Shown here piece after piece: positions 24,224 through 34,080 of a stretch of DNA of 64,000 bases (position 1 is the stretch's first letter; every line of letters starts with the position of its first letter). Origin of the DNA: Nonomuraea pusilla (GTDB lineage Bacteria > Actinomycetota > Actinomycetes > Streptosporangiales > Streptosporangiaceae). Below the pieces are notes generated by a model. The model worked only from the letters and a program-made list of their open reading frames with translations. It searched no databases and had not been told where the DNA came from. The position numbers and the translations under genes were made by a program. The DNA lies in the NCBI RefSeq assembly GCF_900109355.1, contig NZ_FOBF01000022.1, forward strand, positions 85,321 to 149,320, in the 5' to 3' direction.

Positions 24224-24276
24224 ATCTTGCAACTTTTCGTCGAAATCTTGCGCGGTTCGGTCCGCGATCCTATGGT
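24224..24276 (+). promoter_or_regulatory. Promoter of the sugar importer operon with 21-bp-spaced repeats
   Basis: TTGCGC (24248-24253), a 17-bp spacer and TATGGT (24271-24276) form a promoter 30 bp before the binding-protein start. The heptamer ATCTTGC occurs at 24224-24230 and 24245-24251, exactly 21 bp (two helical turns) apart. Its core matches the CTTGC half of the LacI palindrome, so these may be operator half-sites. Confidence 0.55.
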
Positions 24277-24306
24277 GTGGGCACCTCGCATCAGAAGGGT
24301 CACACC

Positions 24307-25656
24307 ATGCAGAGATCCACCGGACTCCTGCTCGCAACCGCGCTCTGCCTCTCCGCCGCGGCCTGCGGTTCGAGCGAGTCCCCCTCCTCGACGGCCGGAG
24401 GAGCCCCCTCCGTGACCATCACGGTGGCCTGCCAGCCCGCCAAGTCCGCGCCGAAGGAGCGGCAGGCCTGGGACGACGACGTCGCCGCGTTCATGAAGGC
24501 CCACCCCGGCGTGACGGTCAAGAGCACCGACCAGCAGCCCTGCTTCGACCCCAAGACCTTCGGGCCCAAACTCGCCGGCGGCCAGATGGAGACCGTCTTC
24601 GTGGTGCCCGTGACGAACTACGACGACGTCATCTCCCAGGGCCAGGCACTCGACGTGAGCCAGTACACCAGCCTGATCAAGAACTGGAACGACCTGCGGC
24701 CCGACGTTCGCGAGCTGGTCACGAGGGACGGCAAGGTCTACGGCGTCCCCAACGTCCACTACAGCGTGGGCCTGGTCTACAACCGCAAGCTGTTCACCCA
24801 GGCCGGGCTCGACCCCGACGCCCCGCCCACCACCTGGGCGGAGGTGCGCGAAGCCGCCAAGAAGATCGCCGGGCTCGGCCCCGGCCACGTCGGCTACGGC
24901 GAGTACTCCGGCGGCAACACCGGCGGCTGGCACTTCACCCAGGCGATCTACGGCCGGGGCGGCGCCGTCCTCACCGACGACGGCAAGAAGGCCGCGTTCA
25001 ACTCGCCCGAGGGCAAGGCCGTGCTGCAGAACCTGCACGACATGCGCTGGGTGGACAACAGCATGGGCAACAAGCTCCTCGTCGGCTGGGAGTCGCTCAT
25101 GATGGCCATGGGCAGTGGCAAGGTCGGCATGATGCTGGGCGCGCCCGACGTCGTCACCGACGTCGTCAACAAGTTCAAGGGCAACGTCTCCGACTACGGC
25201 ATCACCGGCTTCCCCGAGGCCAAGGCGTCGCTCAGCGGCGGCGAGGCGTTCATGATCAACCCGAAGGCCACGCCCGAGCAGGCCAAGGCCGGGATGGAGT
25301 GGCTCGACTTCCGCTACAACACCGTCGGCAAGGGCCGCTTCGACTTCGCCCGCGGCAAGACCCTCGGCAACCCCGTCGGCGTGCCCGACAACGACGTCTA
25401 CGGCGACTCGCCCACCGGCAAGGCGATCCAGGCGGACCGGGAGAAGAACGCCACCCTGCCCGTCGCCAACTACGGGCCGTACGTGCGGGCCGCCGCGACG
25501 ATCGCGCCGAAGGCCGAGCCGAAGCACGCCCAGGAGCTGTACGCCATCCTCGACGTGGCCATGTCCGGCGTGCTCAGCAGGCAGGACGCGAACATCGACG
25601 AGCTGCTGGGCGACGCGCAGACCAAGGCCGACGCCATGCTGGCGGCCAAGGGCTGA
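24307..25656 (+). CDS. Sugar ABC transporter substrate-binding lipoprotein
   Basis: A 449-residue extracellular solute-binding protein of family 1. The signal peptide ends in lipobox LSAAAC (Cys about 21), so it is tethered outside. The mature part has the maltose-type fold (VAAFMKAHPGVTVKSTDQQ, DGKVYGVPNVHYSVGLVYNRKLF, MSGVLSRQDANIDELLGDAQ). It is the first gene of a four-gene unit with two permeases and a GH13 enzyme, spaced 3 bp from the next gene. No ATPase is encoded nearby; such importers usually share MsiK. The ligand is probably an alpha-gluco-oligosaccharide, inferred from context. Confidence 0.9.
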   Translation: MQRSTGLLLATALCLSAAACGSSESPSSTAGGAPSVTITVACQPAKSAPKERQAWDDDVAAFMKAHPGVTVKSTDQQPCFDPKTFGPKLAGGQMETVFVVPVTNYDDVISQGQALDVSQYTSLIKNWNDLRPDVRELVTRDGKVYGVPNVHYSVGLVYNRKLFTQAGLDPDAPPTTWAEVREAAKKIAGLGPGHVGYGEYSGGNTGGWHFTQAIYGRGGAVLTDDGKKAAFNSPEGKAVLQNLHDMRWVDNSMGNKLLVGWESLMMAMGSGKVGMMLGAPDVVTDVVNKFKGNVSDYGITGFPEAKASLSGGEAFMINPKATPEQAKAGMEWLDFRYNTVGKGRFDFARGKTLGNPVGVPDNDVYGDSPTGKAIQADREKNATLPVANYGPYVRAAATIAPKAEPKHAQELYAILDVAMSGVLSRQDANIDELLGDAQTKADAMLAAKG

Positions 25657-25659
25657 CGC

Positions 25660-26523
25660 ATGGGAATCGTGAGGCGCAACCTGACGGCCTACGGGTTCCT
25701 CTGCGCGGCGCTGTTCTGCTTCACGGTGTTCGCCTGGTATCCGATGGTCAGGGAGTTCATCCTGAGCTTCCAGAAGACCGACCTGATCAACCCGCCCGAC
25801 TGGGTGGGGCTGGACAACTTCAAGGCCGCCGTGCGGGACCCGGCGTTCGGCGAGGCCTGGCTGAACACCGTGGAGTTCACGCTGCTCGCGCTGCTGTGCG
25901 GGTACGCCGTCCCGTTCGTCGTCGCGCTCGTGCTCAACGAGCTGCGCCACGCCCGGGCCTACCTCAGGTTCGTCGTGTACCTGCCGGTCATGCTGCCGCC
26001 GATCGTCGCGGTGCTGCTGTTCCGGTGGTTCTTCGACCCGGGGCCCGGGCTGTTCAACCAGGTGCTCGGCTTCCTGAACCTGCCGCCGCTGGCCTGGCTC
26101 GACTCCTCCAGCACCGCGCTCATCTCCCTCGTCATCGTCTCGACCTGGATGAACATGGGCAGCGCCACCCTCATCTACCTGGCGGCGCTGCAGAACATCC
26201 CGCCCGAGCTGTACGAGGCGGCCGAGCTCGACGGCGCCGGCATCATGCGGCGGATCAGGCACGTCACCATCCCGCAGACCCGGCTGATCCTGCTGCTCAT
26301 GCTGATGCTGCAGATCGTGGCCACCATGCAGGTGTTCATCGAGCCGTACATGCTGACCGGCGGCGGGCCGGAGAACGCGACCGTCAGCGTGGCGTACCTG
26401 ATGTACCAGTTCGCCTTCTCGCAGATGAACTACGGCCAGGCGGGCGCGCTCGGCATGATGCTCATGATCGTGCTGCTCGTCTTCGCCGCCTTCCAGCTCC
26501 GCACCACCAGGGAGGACGCGTGA
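25660..26523 (+). CDS. Sugar ABC transporter permease (MalF/UgpA type)
   Basis: A 287-residue permease with six expected membrane helices. The EAA loop that contacts the ATPase is ALQNIPPELYEAAELDGAGIMRRIRHVTIPQT (about 184-215). It begins 3 bp after the binding-protein stop, and its stop overlaps the GTG start of the next permease (GTGA), indicating translational coupling. Confidence 0.92.
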   Translation: MGIVRRNLTAYGFLCAALFCFTVFAWYPMVREFILSFQKTDLINPPDWVGLDNFKAAVRDPAFGEAWLNTVEFTLLALLCGYAVPFVVALVLNELRHARAYLRFVVYLPVMLPPIVAVLLFRWFFDPGPGLFNQVLGFLNLPPLAWLDSSSTALISLVIVSTWMNMGSATLIYLAALQNIPPELYEAAELDGAGIMRRIRHVTIPQTRLILLLMLMLQIVATMQVFIEPYMLTGGGPENATVSVAYLMYQFAFSQMNYGQAGALGMMLMIVLLVFAAFQLRTTREDA

Positions 26524-27455
26524 TCTCGCTCGGGGCGCGGGCCGCGGCGGGACGGCGGCGGCGGGCGGGCCGGCGCGCGTCCAGGCCCATCGAGGTGCAG
26601 TTCAGGACGATCGTCTCGCCGCACCAGCTCAACAGCAAGTGGGGCAGGCGCGTCTACTGGGCGGTCCTCGTCGCCGTGGTCGTCACGTTCACGCTGGCGT
26701 TCGTCTTCCCGCTGTACTGGATGGTCACCGGGGCGATGAAGTCGGGCGAGGAGATCGCCCAGATGCCGCCGACCCTGTTCCCCGCCGACCCGTCGCTCGA
26801 CGCGTTCGGCGAGGCGTGGGACCTGTTCGACATCGGCACCCTGCTGAAGAACACCCTCTTCTACGCGCTCGGCGGCTGGCTGTTCTCCATGGCCGTGGAC
26901 GTCGCCGCCGCGTACGCGCTGTCGAAGCTCAGGCCGGTGTTCGGCAACGTCGTCCTCGGCGCGATGCTGGCGACGCTGATGATCCCGCCGATGGTCATCC
27001 TGATCCCGCTGTACGTGACCATCGTGGACCTGAACCTCCTCAACAACCCGTGGGGGCTGTGGTTCCCCGCGGCGGCCAACGGCTTCAACATCTTCCTGCT
27101 CAAACGCTTCTTCGACTCGATCCCGAGGGAGCTCATCGAGGCGGCGCAGATCGACGGGGCGGGGCCGCTGCGCGTCCTGTGGTCCGTCGTGCTGCCGGTC
27201 TCACGGCCGATCCTCGGCGTGGTGTCGATCTTCACGATCGTGACCGCGTTCAAAGACTTCGTGCTGCCGCTGCTCGTCATGACCGACAGCGACCGTATGA
27301 CGATCAGCGTCGGCCTGTCGCAGACGGCAGGGGCCGTCACCCAGAACCAGATCATGGCCGGGCTGGTCATCACCGGCATCCCCATGATCATCGTCTTCTT
27401 CGTCTTCCAACGACACATCATGGCGGGGCTCACCGCCGGGAGCATCAAGGGATAG
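26520..27455 (+). CDS. Sugar ABC transporter permease (MalG/UgpE type)
   Basis: A 311-residue permease. A basic cytoplasmic N-terminal extension of about 45 residues (RAAAGRRRRAGRRASRP) precedes the first helix, longer than usual. The EAA loop is FFDSIPRELIEAAQIDGAGPLRVLWSVVLP (about 200-230), and the family C terminus IMAGLTAGSIKG is present. The GTG start overlaps the preceding stop in GTGA. It pairs with the MalF-like permease as the membrane channel of the importer. An internal start nearer the first helix is possible but would leave a gap in the coupled operon. Confidence 0.9.
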   Translation: MISLGARAAAGRRRRAGRRASRPIEVQFRTIVSPHQLNSKWGRRVYWAVLVAVVVTFTLAFVFPLYWMVTGAMKSGEEIAQMPPTLFPADPSLDAFGEAWDLFDIGTLLKNTLFYALGGWLFSMAVDVAAAYALSKLRPVFGNVVLGAMLATLMIPPMVILIPLYVTIVDLNLLNNPWGLWFPAAANGFNIFLLKRFFDSIPRELIEAAQIDGAGPLRVLWSVVLPVSRPILGVVSIFTIVTAFKDFVLPLLVMTDSDRMTISVGLSQTAGAVTQNQIMAGLVITGIPMIIVFFVFQRHIMAGLTAGSIKG

Positions 27456-27458
27456 CGC

Positions 27459-29039
<1,581 letters not shown>

Positions 29040-29049
29040 GCGGGGCGGG

Positions 29050-29910
29050 TCAGCCGCGGGCGCGCAGCCAGCCGCGCAGCGCGTCCTCGGCGGCCGGACG
29101 GCCGTCGGGGAAGCGCCGCGCCCTGGCCAGCATCCAGATCACACCCTGCACGGCCCGCGCCGCCAGGCAGTCGCGCAGCTCGGGGCTCGCGGGGTCGGCG
29201 CCGTACGCGCGCACGGCCGCCGCGCCGTCGATGCGGCCGCTGCGCAGCAGGCACGCGAGGTCCCAGCCGGGCGGGGCGGACATGCTCTCCTCGAAGTCGT
29301 TCCAGAGCAGCCCGCCCTCGGCGGCGATGAGGTTGCCGGCGTGGGCGTCGCCGTGGACCGGCACCGCAGGCCGTGCCCGCAGCCGCGCGCCCGACTCCGC
29401 CAGGCCCTCCCTGAGCCGGTCGAGCACGCCGGGGGTGAGGTCGTCGGTGAGCAGTCTCAGCAGGTGCGCGGGCTCGTCCAGCGCGGCGCCGAGGTGCGGC
29501 AGCTCCCCGGGGAAGCCGCGCAGCGCCTCGTGCAGCGCCGCCAGGGCCCGCCCGGCCGCCTCCGGCGTCACCTCCTGCGGCGGGCCGGGCTCCGCGTACT
29601 CCCAGAAGGACACGGCGAACCCGTCGCGCAGGTGCGGGCCGGGAGGCAGCAGCGCGCTCGGCGGCACGACCGGCGTCCCCTGCCGGTGCAGGTACGACAC
29701 GACCTCGAGCTCGCGCCGCAGCGCCTCCTCCGGGTCGGGGCGGCCGAGCGCGGTGACGGTCGGAATCCGCGCCACGACCGGCGCGGGCCGTAGGTGGACG
29801 CGCACGTTGTAGGAGTCCTTCAGCACCACGGGCTCGCGCGCCCGCAGGCCGTGCTCCTCCGCGAGGGCGACCGCCGCGCCGACGGCCGCCGCCGTGCTCG
29901 TGTCCCGCAT
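29050..29910 (-). CDS. Aminoglycoside-phosphotransferase-fold kinase
   Basis: A 286-residue APH/choline-kinase-type protein. The catalytic loop is VHGDAHAGNL (about 190-200), followed by the metal-binding LLWNDFEES (in place of the usual IDFE/D). Upstream features include a Lys/Asn segment LKDSYNVRVHL and LRRELEVVSYLHRQG, typical of the family N lobe. It would phosphorylate a small hydroxylated molecule; the substrate is unknown. It starts 1 bp after the LacI gene stop on the same strand, so the two are co-transcribed. Convergent with the GH13 gene. Confidence 0.82.
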   Translation of the reverse strand: MRDTSTAAAVGAAVALAEEHGLRAREPVVLKDSYNVRVHLRPAPVVARIPTVTALGRPDPEEALRRELEVVSYLHRQGTPVVPPSALLPPGPHLRDGFAVSFWEYAEPGPPQEVTPEAAGRALAALHEALRGFPGELPHLGAALDEPAHLLRLLTDDLTPGVLDRLREGLAESGARLRARPAVPVHGDAHAGNLIAAEGGLLWNDFEESMSAPPGWDLACLLRSGRIDGAAAVRAYGADPASPELRDCLAARAVQGVIWMLARARRFPDGRPAAEDALRGWLRARG

Positions 29911-29911
29911 G

Positions 29912-30907
29912 TCAGGCGGACTCCCGGACGACGAGTTCGGTGGGCAGGATGACCGGGGCCGAGGGGCCGCCCTCGGACAGGCCGAGGAGGAGCCGGACCA
30001 TGGCCGCCGCCTGCTCGGCCACCGGGTGGCGCAGCGTGGTGAGCGGCGGCTCGGTGTACTTGGCCGCCTCGATGTCGTCGAAGCCGACCACCGCCACGTC
30101 GTCGGGGACGCGCCGCCCGGCCTGGCGCAGCGACTGCAGCGCGCCCACCGCCATCAGGTCGTTGGCCACGAACACCGCGTCGAGCCCCGGGTCGTCGCGC
30201 AGGAGCTGGCGCATCGCGACCGCGCCCGACTCGCGGGTGAAGTCGCCGACGGCGACGATCGAGCGCCGGTCGGAGTCGCGCAGCACCGTGCGGTAGCCCG
30301 TCAGGCGGTCCTGGCCGGCGATCATGTCCTGCGGGCCGGCGATGGTGGCGATCCTGCGCCGCCCCGACGCGACCAGGTGCCGCACGCCCGCCTCGGCCCC
30401 GCCCACGTTGTCGTTGTCGACGTACGGGATGTCCACCGGCACCGCCGGGCGGCCGTACGAGACGACGGGGACCCGCAGCCGCGACAGCGCGGACGGCAGC
30501 GGGTCGGCGCCGTGCATGGAGATGAGCATGACGCCGTCGACGTGCCCGCCCGCGATGTAGCGCTCCACGCGGGCGTGGCTCGTCGGCGACGACGCCAGCA
30601 TGAGCACGACCTGCTTGTTCACCGCGTCCAGCTCCATCGAGGCCGACCGGATGGCGGTGGAGAACATCGGGTCCTCGGAGAAGACCCGGGTGCCGGGCTC
30701 GCTGACCACCAGCGCGATCGAGTCGGTGCGCTGCGTCACCAGCGAGCGCGCCGCCGGGTTGGGCAGGTAGCCCAGCTCGTCGACGGCGCGCAGCACCGCG
30801 TCGCGGATGTGCGGCGCCACCGTCGTCTGCCCGTTCACCACCCGGGACGCGGTGGCGCGCGACACGCCCGCCCGGGCGGCCACGGCCTCCAGCGTGGGAC
30901 GTCTCAT
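29912..30907 (-). CDS. LacI-family regulator (probable beta-glucoside repressor)
   Basis: A 331-residue repressor. The HTH is LEAVAARAGVSRATASRVVNGQTTVAPHIR (about 6-35) with the LacI hinge following (ELGYLPNPAARSL). The sensor domain has SIALVVSEPGTRVFSEDPMF and DDVAVVGFDDIEAAKYTEPPLTTLRHP. It lies 49 bp beyond the end of the GH1 gene, on the same strand as the beta-glucosidase operon. The palindromic operators at 35404 and 35484 upstream of that operon are its likely targets. The effector is probably a beta-glucoside, inferred from context. Confidence 0.88.
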   Translation of the reverse strand: MRRPTLEAVAARAGVSRATASRVVNGQTTVAPHIRDAVLRAVDELGYLPNPAARSLVTQRTDSIALVVSEPGTRVFSEDPMFSTAIRSASMELDAVNKQVVLMLASSPTSHARVERYIAGGHVDGVMLISMHGADPLPSALSRLRVPVVSYGRPAVPVDIPYVDNDNVGGAEAGVRHLVASGRRRIATIAGPQDMIAGQDRLTGYRTVLRDSDRRSIVAVGDFTRESGAVAMRQLLRDDPGLDAVFVANDLMAVGALQSLRQAGRRVPDDVAVVGFDDIEAAKYTEPPLTTLRHPVAEQAAAMVRLLLGLSEGGPSAPVILPTELVVRESA

Positions 30908-30956
30908 GACAGCACCGGTCTCATGACAGCACCATGGGGGACAGCACGGTGAGAAT

Positions 30957-32324
30957 CTACAGGCCGTTCCTGCGGATCACGTCCCGGTACCAGAGCGCGC
31001 TGTCCTTCGGCACCCTGGCCTGCGTGGCGTAGTCCACGTGGACGATGCCGAACCTGCGCCGGTAGCCCTCCGCCCACTCGAAGTTGTCCAGCAGCGACCA
31101 GACGAGGTACCCGCGCAGGTCGGCCCCCGCCTCGACCGCGCGGCACGCCTCCCGCAGGTGGCCCTCCAGGTAGGAGACGCGGTCGTCGTCGTGGACGTGG
31201 CCGTCCTCGACGACGTCGTCGAACGCGGCGCCGTTCTCCGTCACCATGAGGGGCAGCCGGTAGTCCTCCGACAGCCGGAGCAGCAGCCGCGACAGGCCGT
31301 CGGGGACGATCGGCCAGCCCATCGCGGTGGTGGGCGCGTCGGCGGCGCGGAACCTGACGTCCTCGGAGCCCGGCCAGGCGGCGTCGGCGGGCTCGCCCGG
31401 TCCCGCCTCGACGACGCACGGGTTGTAGTAGTTGACCCCGATCAGGTCGATCGGCGCGTTGATCAGTTCGAGGTCGCCGTCCAGGATGTGGGCGGCGCCG
31501 CCGTTGCGCTCCGCCGCCTCCAGCACCTCCTCCGGGTACGTCCCGTGCACGGCCGGGTCGAGGAACTGCCTCGTGAGCAGCGCGTCGACGCGGTGCGCGG
31601 CGGCGGCGTCGGCCGCGCCGGGCACCGCCGACGGGTCGTTGACCTGGGCCGGGGTGAGCACGGGCGCCGAGTTGACCACGAGCATGAGGCTCTCGGCGCC
31701 CGCGTCGCGCAGCCGCCTGGCCGCCAGGCCGTGGCCGAGCAGCAGGTGGTGCGCGGCGCGCAGGGCGGCGGCCGGGTCGCGGCGGCCCGGCGCGTGCACG
31801 CCGCTGCCGTACCCCAGGTACGCGGCCACCCACGGCTCGTTGAGCGTCGCCCAGTCGCGGACGCGGTCACCGAGCGCCGCGTGGACGGCCTCGGCGTACT
31901 CGGCGAACCGGTACGCGGTGTCCCGCTCGGCCCAGCCGCCCGCGTCCTCCAGCGCCTGGGGCAGGTCCCAGTGGTAGAGCGTGACGTACGGCGTGATGCC
32001 GGCCGCCAGCAGCTCGTCCACGAGCCTGTCGTAGAAGGCGAGGCCGCGCGGGTTGACCGGGCCCGAGCCGTCGGGCTGGACCCGGGGCCAGGAGATCGAG
32101 AACCGGTAGGCCCCGAGCTCCAGCTCGCGCATCAGCCGCACGTCGTCGTGGTACCGGTGGTAGTGGTCGCAGGCCACGTCCCCCGTGTCGCCGCCCGCGA
32201 CCTTGCCCGCCGTGTGGGAGAAGGTGTCCCAGATCGACTGGCCGCGCCCGTCCTCCTTGACCGCCCCCTCGATCTGGTACGAAGCCGTGGCGGCACCCCA
32301 GACGAAGTTCTCCGGGAAGATCAT
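30957..32324 (-). CDS. GH1 beta-glucosidase
   Basis: A 455-residue family-1 retaining glycosidase of normal length. It opens FPENFVWGAATASYQIEGA, has the acid/base Glu163 in TLNEPW and the nucleophile Glu363 in VTENGAAF, and keeps the C-terminal LLDNFEWAEGY aglycone motif. No signal peptide, so it hydrolyses imported beta-glucosides such as cellobiose in the cytoplasm. ATG 32324 overlaps the upstream permease stop (ATGA). Last gene of the SBP-permease-permease-GH1 operon. Confidence 0.94.
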   Translation of the reverse strand: MIFPENFVWGAATASYQIEGAVKEDGRGQSIWDTFSHTAGKVAGGDTGDVACDHYHRYHDDVRLMRELELGAYRFSISWPRVQPDGSGPVNPRGLAFYDRLVDELLAAGITPYVTLYHWDLPQALEDAGGWAERDTAYRFAEYAEAVHAALGDRVRDWATLNEPWVAAYLGYGSGVHAPGRRDPAAALRAAHHLLLGHGLAARRLRDAGAESLMLVVNSAPVLTPAQVNDPSAVPGAADAAAAHRVDALLTRQFLDPAVHGTYPEEVLEAAERNGGAAHILDGDLELINAPIDLIGVNYYNPCVVEAGPGEPADAAWPGSEDVRFRAADAPTTAMGWPIVPDGLSRLLLRLSEDYRLPLMVTENGAAFDDVVEDGHVHDDDRVSYLEGHLREACRAVEAGADLRGYLVWSLLDNFEWAEGYRRRFGIVHVDYATQARVPKDSALWYRDVIRRNGL

Positions 32325-33124
32325 CCCTTGACCGCTCCTTGCATGATTCCACCGATGATGTGCTTGCCGAACAGGGCGAAGACGGCCACCAGCGGCAGCG
32401 TCCCCACCGCCGTCCCGGCCAGCCCGAGCACGTAGTCGTTGACGTATCCGCTGGCCAGCGAGGACAGCGCCACCTGCACGGTGGGGTTGTCCGGGTTGAG
32501 CACGACCAGCGGCCAGAAGTAGTCGTTCCAGGCCGACATGAAGGTGAGCATCCCGAGCACGGCCGCGGCCGGCCGCGCGGCGGGCGCCACGACGTGCCAG
32601 AACAGGCCCCACGTCGTGCACCCGTCCACCCGCCCGGCCTCCAGCAGCTCCGTCGGGAGCGCCCGCGAGAGGTACTGCGTCATGAAGAACACGCCGAACG
32701 CGTTCACCAGGGCGGGCACGATCAGCGCGTACGTCGTGCCGGTCCACTCCAGCTTCACCATGAGCAGGTAGAGCGGGATGATGCCGAGCTGGGCCGGCAC
32801 CATCATGGTGGCGACCGTGAGCACCAGCAGCGCGTTCCTGCCCTTGAAACGCAGCTTGGCGAAGGCGAACCCGGCCAGCGTCGAGAAGAACATCACCGCC
32901 ACCGCGATCGACCCGGCGACGACGAGCGAGTTCAGCAGCGCCAGGCCGAACGGCACGGTGTCGAACACGCGTGAGACGTTGGCGAGGAAGTTGCCTCCGG
33001 GCAGCAGCGGCGGCGGCACCTCCGCCAGCGCGGAGTTGTGCCTGGAGGCGACCACCACGCTGTAGTACAGCGGGAACGCCGAGAAGAAGGCGACGGCGGT
33101 CAGCGTCAGGTAGCGCAGTCTCAC
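32321..33124 (-). CDS. Sugar ABC transporter permease (MalG type)
   Basis: A 267-residue permease. The EAA loop is YLSRALPTELLEAGRVDGCTTWGLFWHVVAP (about 150-180), and the ending is FGKHIIGGIMQGAVKG, typical of MalG-like permeases. The start is GTG 33124, which overlaps the preceding stop (GTGA); its own stop overlaps the GH1 start (ATGA). Both couplings support these ends. The protein is slightly short at the N terminus compared with the usual 275-290 residues. Confidence 0.9.
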   Translation of the reverse strand: MRLRYLTLTAVAFFSAFPLYYSVVVASRHNSALAEVPPPLLPGGNFLANVSRVFDTVPFGLALLNSLVVAGSIAVAVMFFSTLAGFAFAKLRFKGRNALLVLTVATMMVPAQLGIIPLYLLMVKLEWTGTTYALIVPALVNAFGVFFMTQYLSRALPTELLEAGRVDGCTTWGLFWHVVAPAARPAAAVLGMLTFMSAWNDYFWPLVVLNPDNPTVQVALSSLASGYVNDYVLGLAGTAVGTLPLVAVFALFGKHIIGGIMQGAVKG

Positions 33125-34080
33125 AGCACGCCCCCCTTCACCCTGCGGGTGATCAGGAAGTTGATCCCCGCCACGACGACCACGGCCAGGAACATCAGCC
33201 AGGAGGCGGCCGAGGCGTACCCGAAGTCGAACTTGGTGAAGCCCTGCTCGTACACGAAGAGGGCGAGGGTCTGGTACTGGCGGTCGGGGCCGCCGCTGGC
33301 CGCTCCGCCGCCCGCGCCGCTGCTCGCGCCGAACAGCAGCGGCTCGGCGATGATCTGCATGGCGCCGATCGTGGAGACGATGACGACGAAGATGATCGTC
33401 GGGCGGATCATCGGGATCGTGATGCGGCGGAGCTGGGTGAGGGTGCTCGCGCCGTCGAGGGTGGCGGCCTCGTACAGCTCGCGCGGCACCGCCTGCATGG
33501 CGGCGAGGAAGATCAGGGCGTTGTAGCCGGTCCAGCGCCACATGATCATCACGGAGAGCGCGACGTGGGAGCTCGCGGTGCCGGCCGCCCAGTCGACGGC
33601 GCCCGCGCCGAACCACGACAGCACCCAGTTGATCAGGCCGTAGTCGCGGCCGAAGAGCTGGCTGAAGATCACCACCACGGCCACCACGCTCGTGACGTTC
33701 GGCAGCAGCAGCGAGACGCGGAACAGCGTCTGGAAGCGCAGGCGCCGGTTCAGCAGGTGCGCCAGCCAGATGGCCAGCACGAGCTGCGGCACGGTGGACA
33801 GCACGCCGATGGACAGCGTGTTGAACGTGGCGTTCCAGAAGTACGGGTCGGTCAGCAGGGTGCGGAAGTTCTCCGCGCCGACGAACGTGTGCTCGTCGGA
33901 CAGCAGCGTCCACTCGTGCAGGCTCACCCACGCCGTGTACGCGAGGGGGAACAGCCCGAAGGCGCAGAACAGCAGGAAGAAGGGGGCGACGTAGGCGTAC
34001 GGAGACACCTTCGTGTCGAGGGTGTGCCGCAGGCCGCGCCGCCCGCGCCGCCCCGGCACCGACAGCGGCAGGGCGCTCAT
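33121..34080 (-). CDS. Sugar ABC transporter permease (MalF type)
   Basis: A 319-residue permease. A basic N terminus (GRRGRRGLRHTLD) precedes six helices; the EAA loop is MQAVPRELYEAATLDGASTLTQLRRITIP (about 190-220). A Gly/Ala/Ser-rich insertion SSGAGGGAASGGPD lies in an external loop before the penultimate helix. ATG 34080 overlaps the binding-protein stop (ATGA). Confidence 0.91.
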   Translation of the reverse strand: MSALPLSVPGRRGRRGLRHTLDTKVSPYAYVAPFFLLFCAFGLFPLAYTAWVSLHEWTLLSDEHTFVGAENFRTLLTDPYFWNATFNTLSIGVLSTVPQLVLAIWLAHLLNRRLRFQTLFRVSLLLPNVTSVVAVVVIFSQLFGRDYGLINWVLSWFGAGAVDWAAGTASSHVALSVMIMWRWTGYNALIFLAAMQAVPRELYEAATLDGASTLTQLRRITIPMIRPTIIFVVIVSTIGAMQIIAEPLLFGASSGAGGGAASGGPDRQYQTLALFVYEQGFTKFDFGYASAASWLMFLAVVVVAGINFLITRRVKGGVL

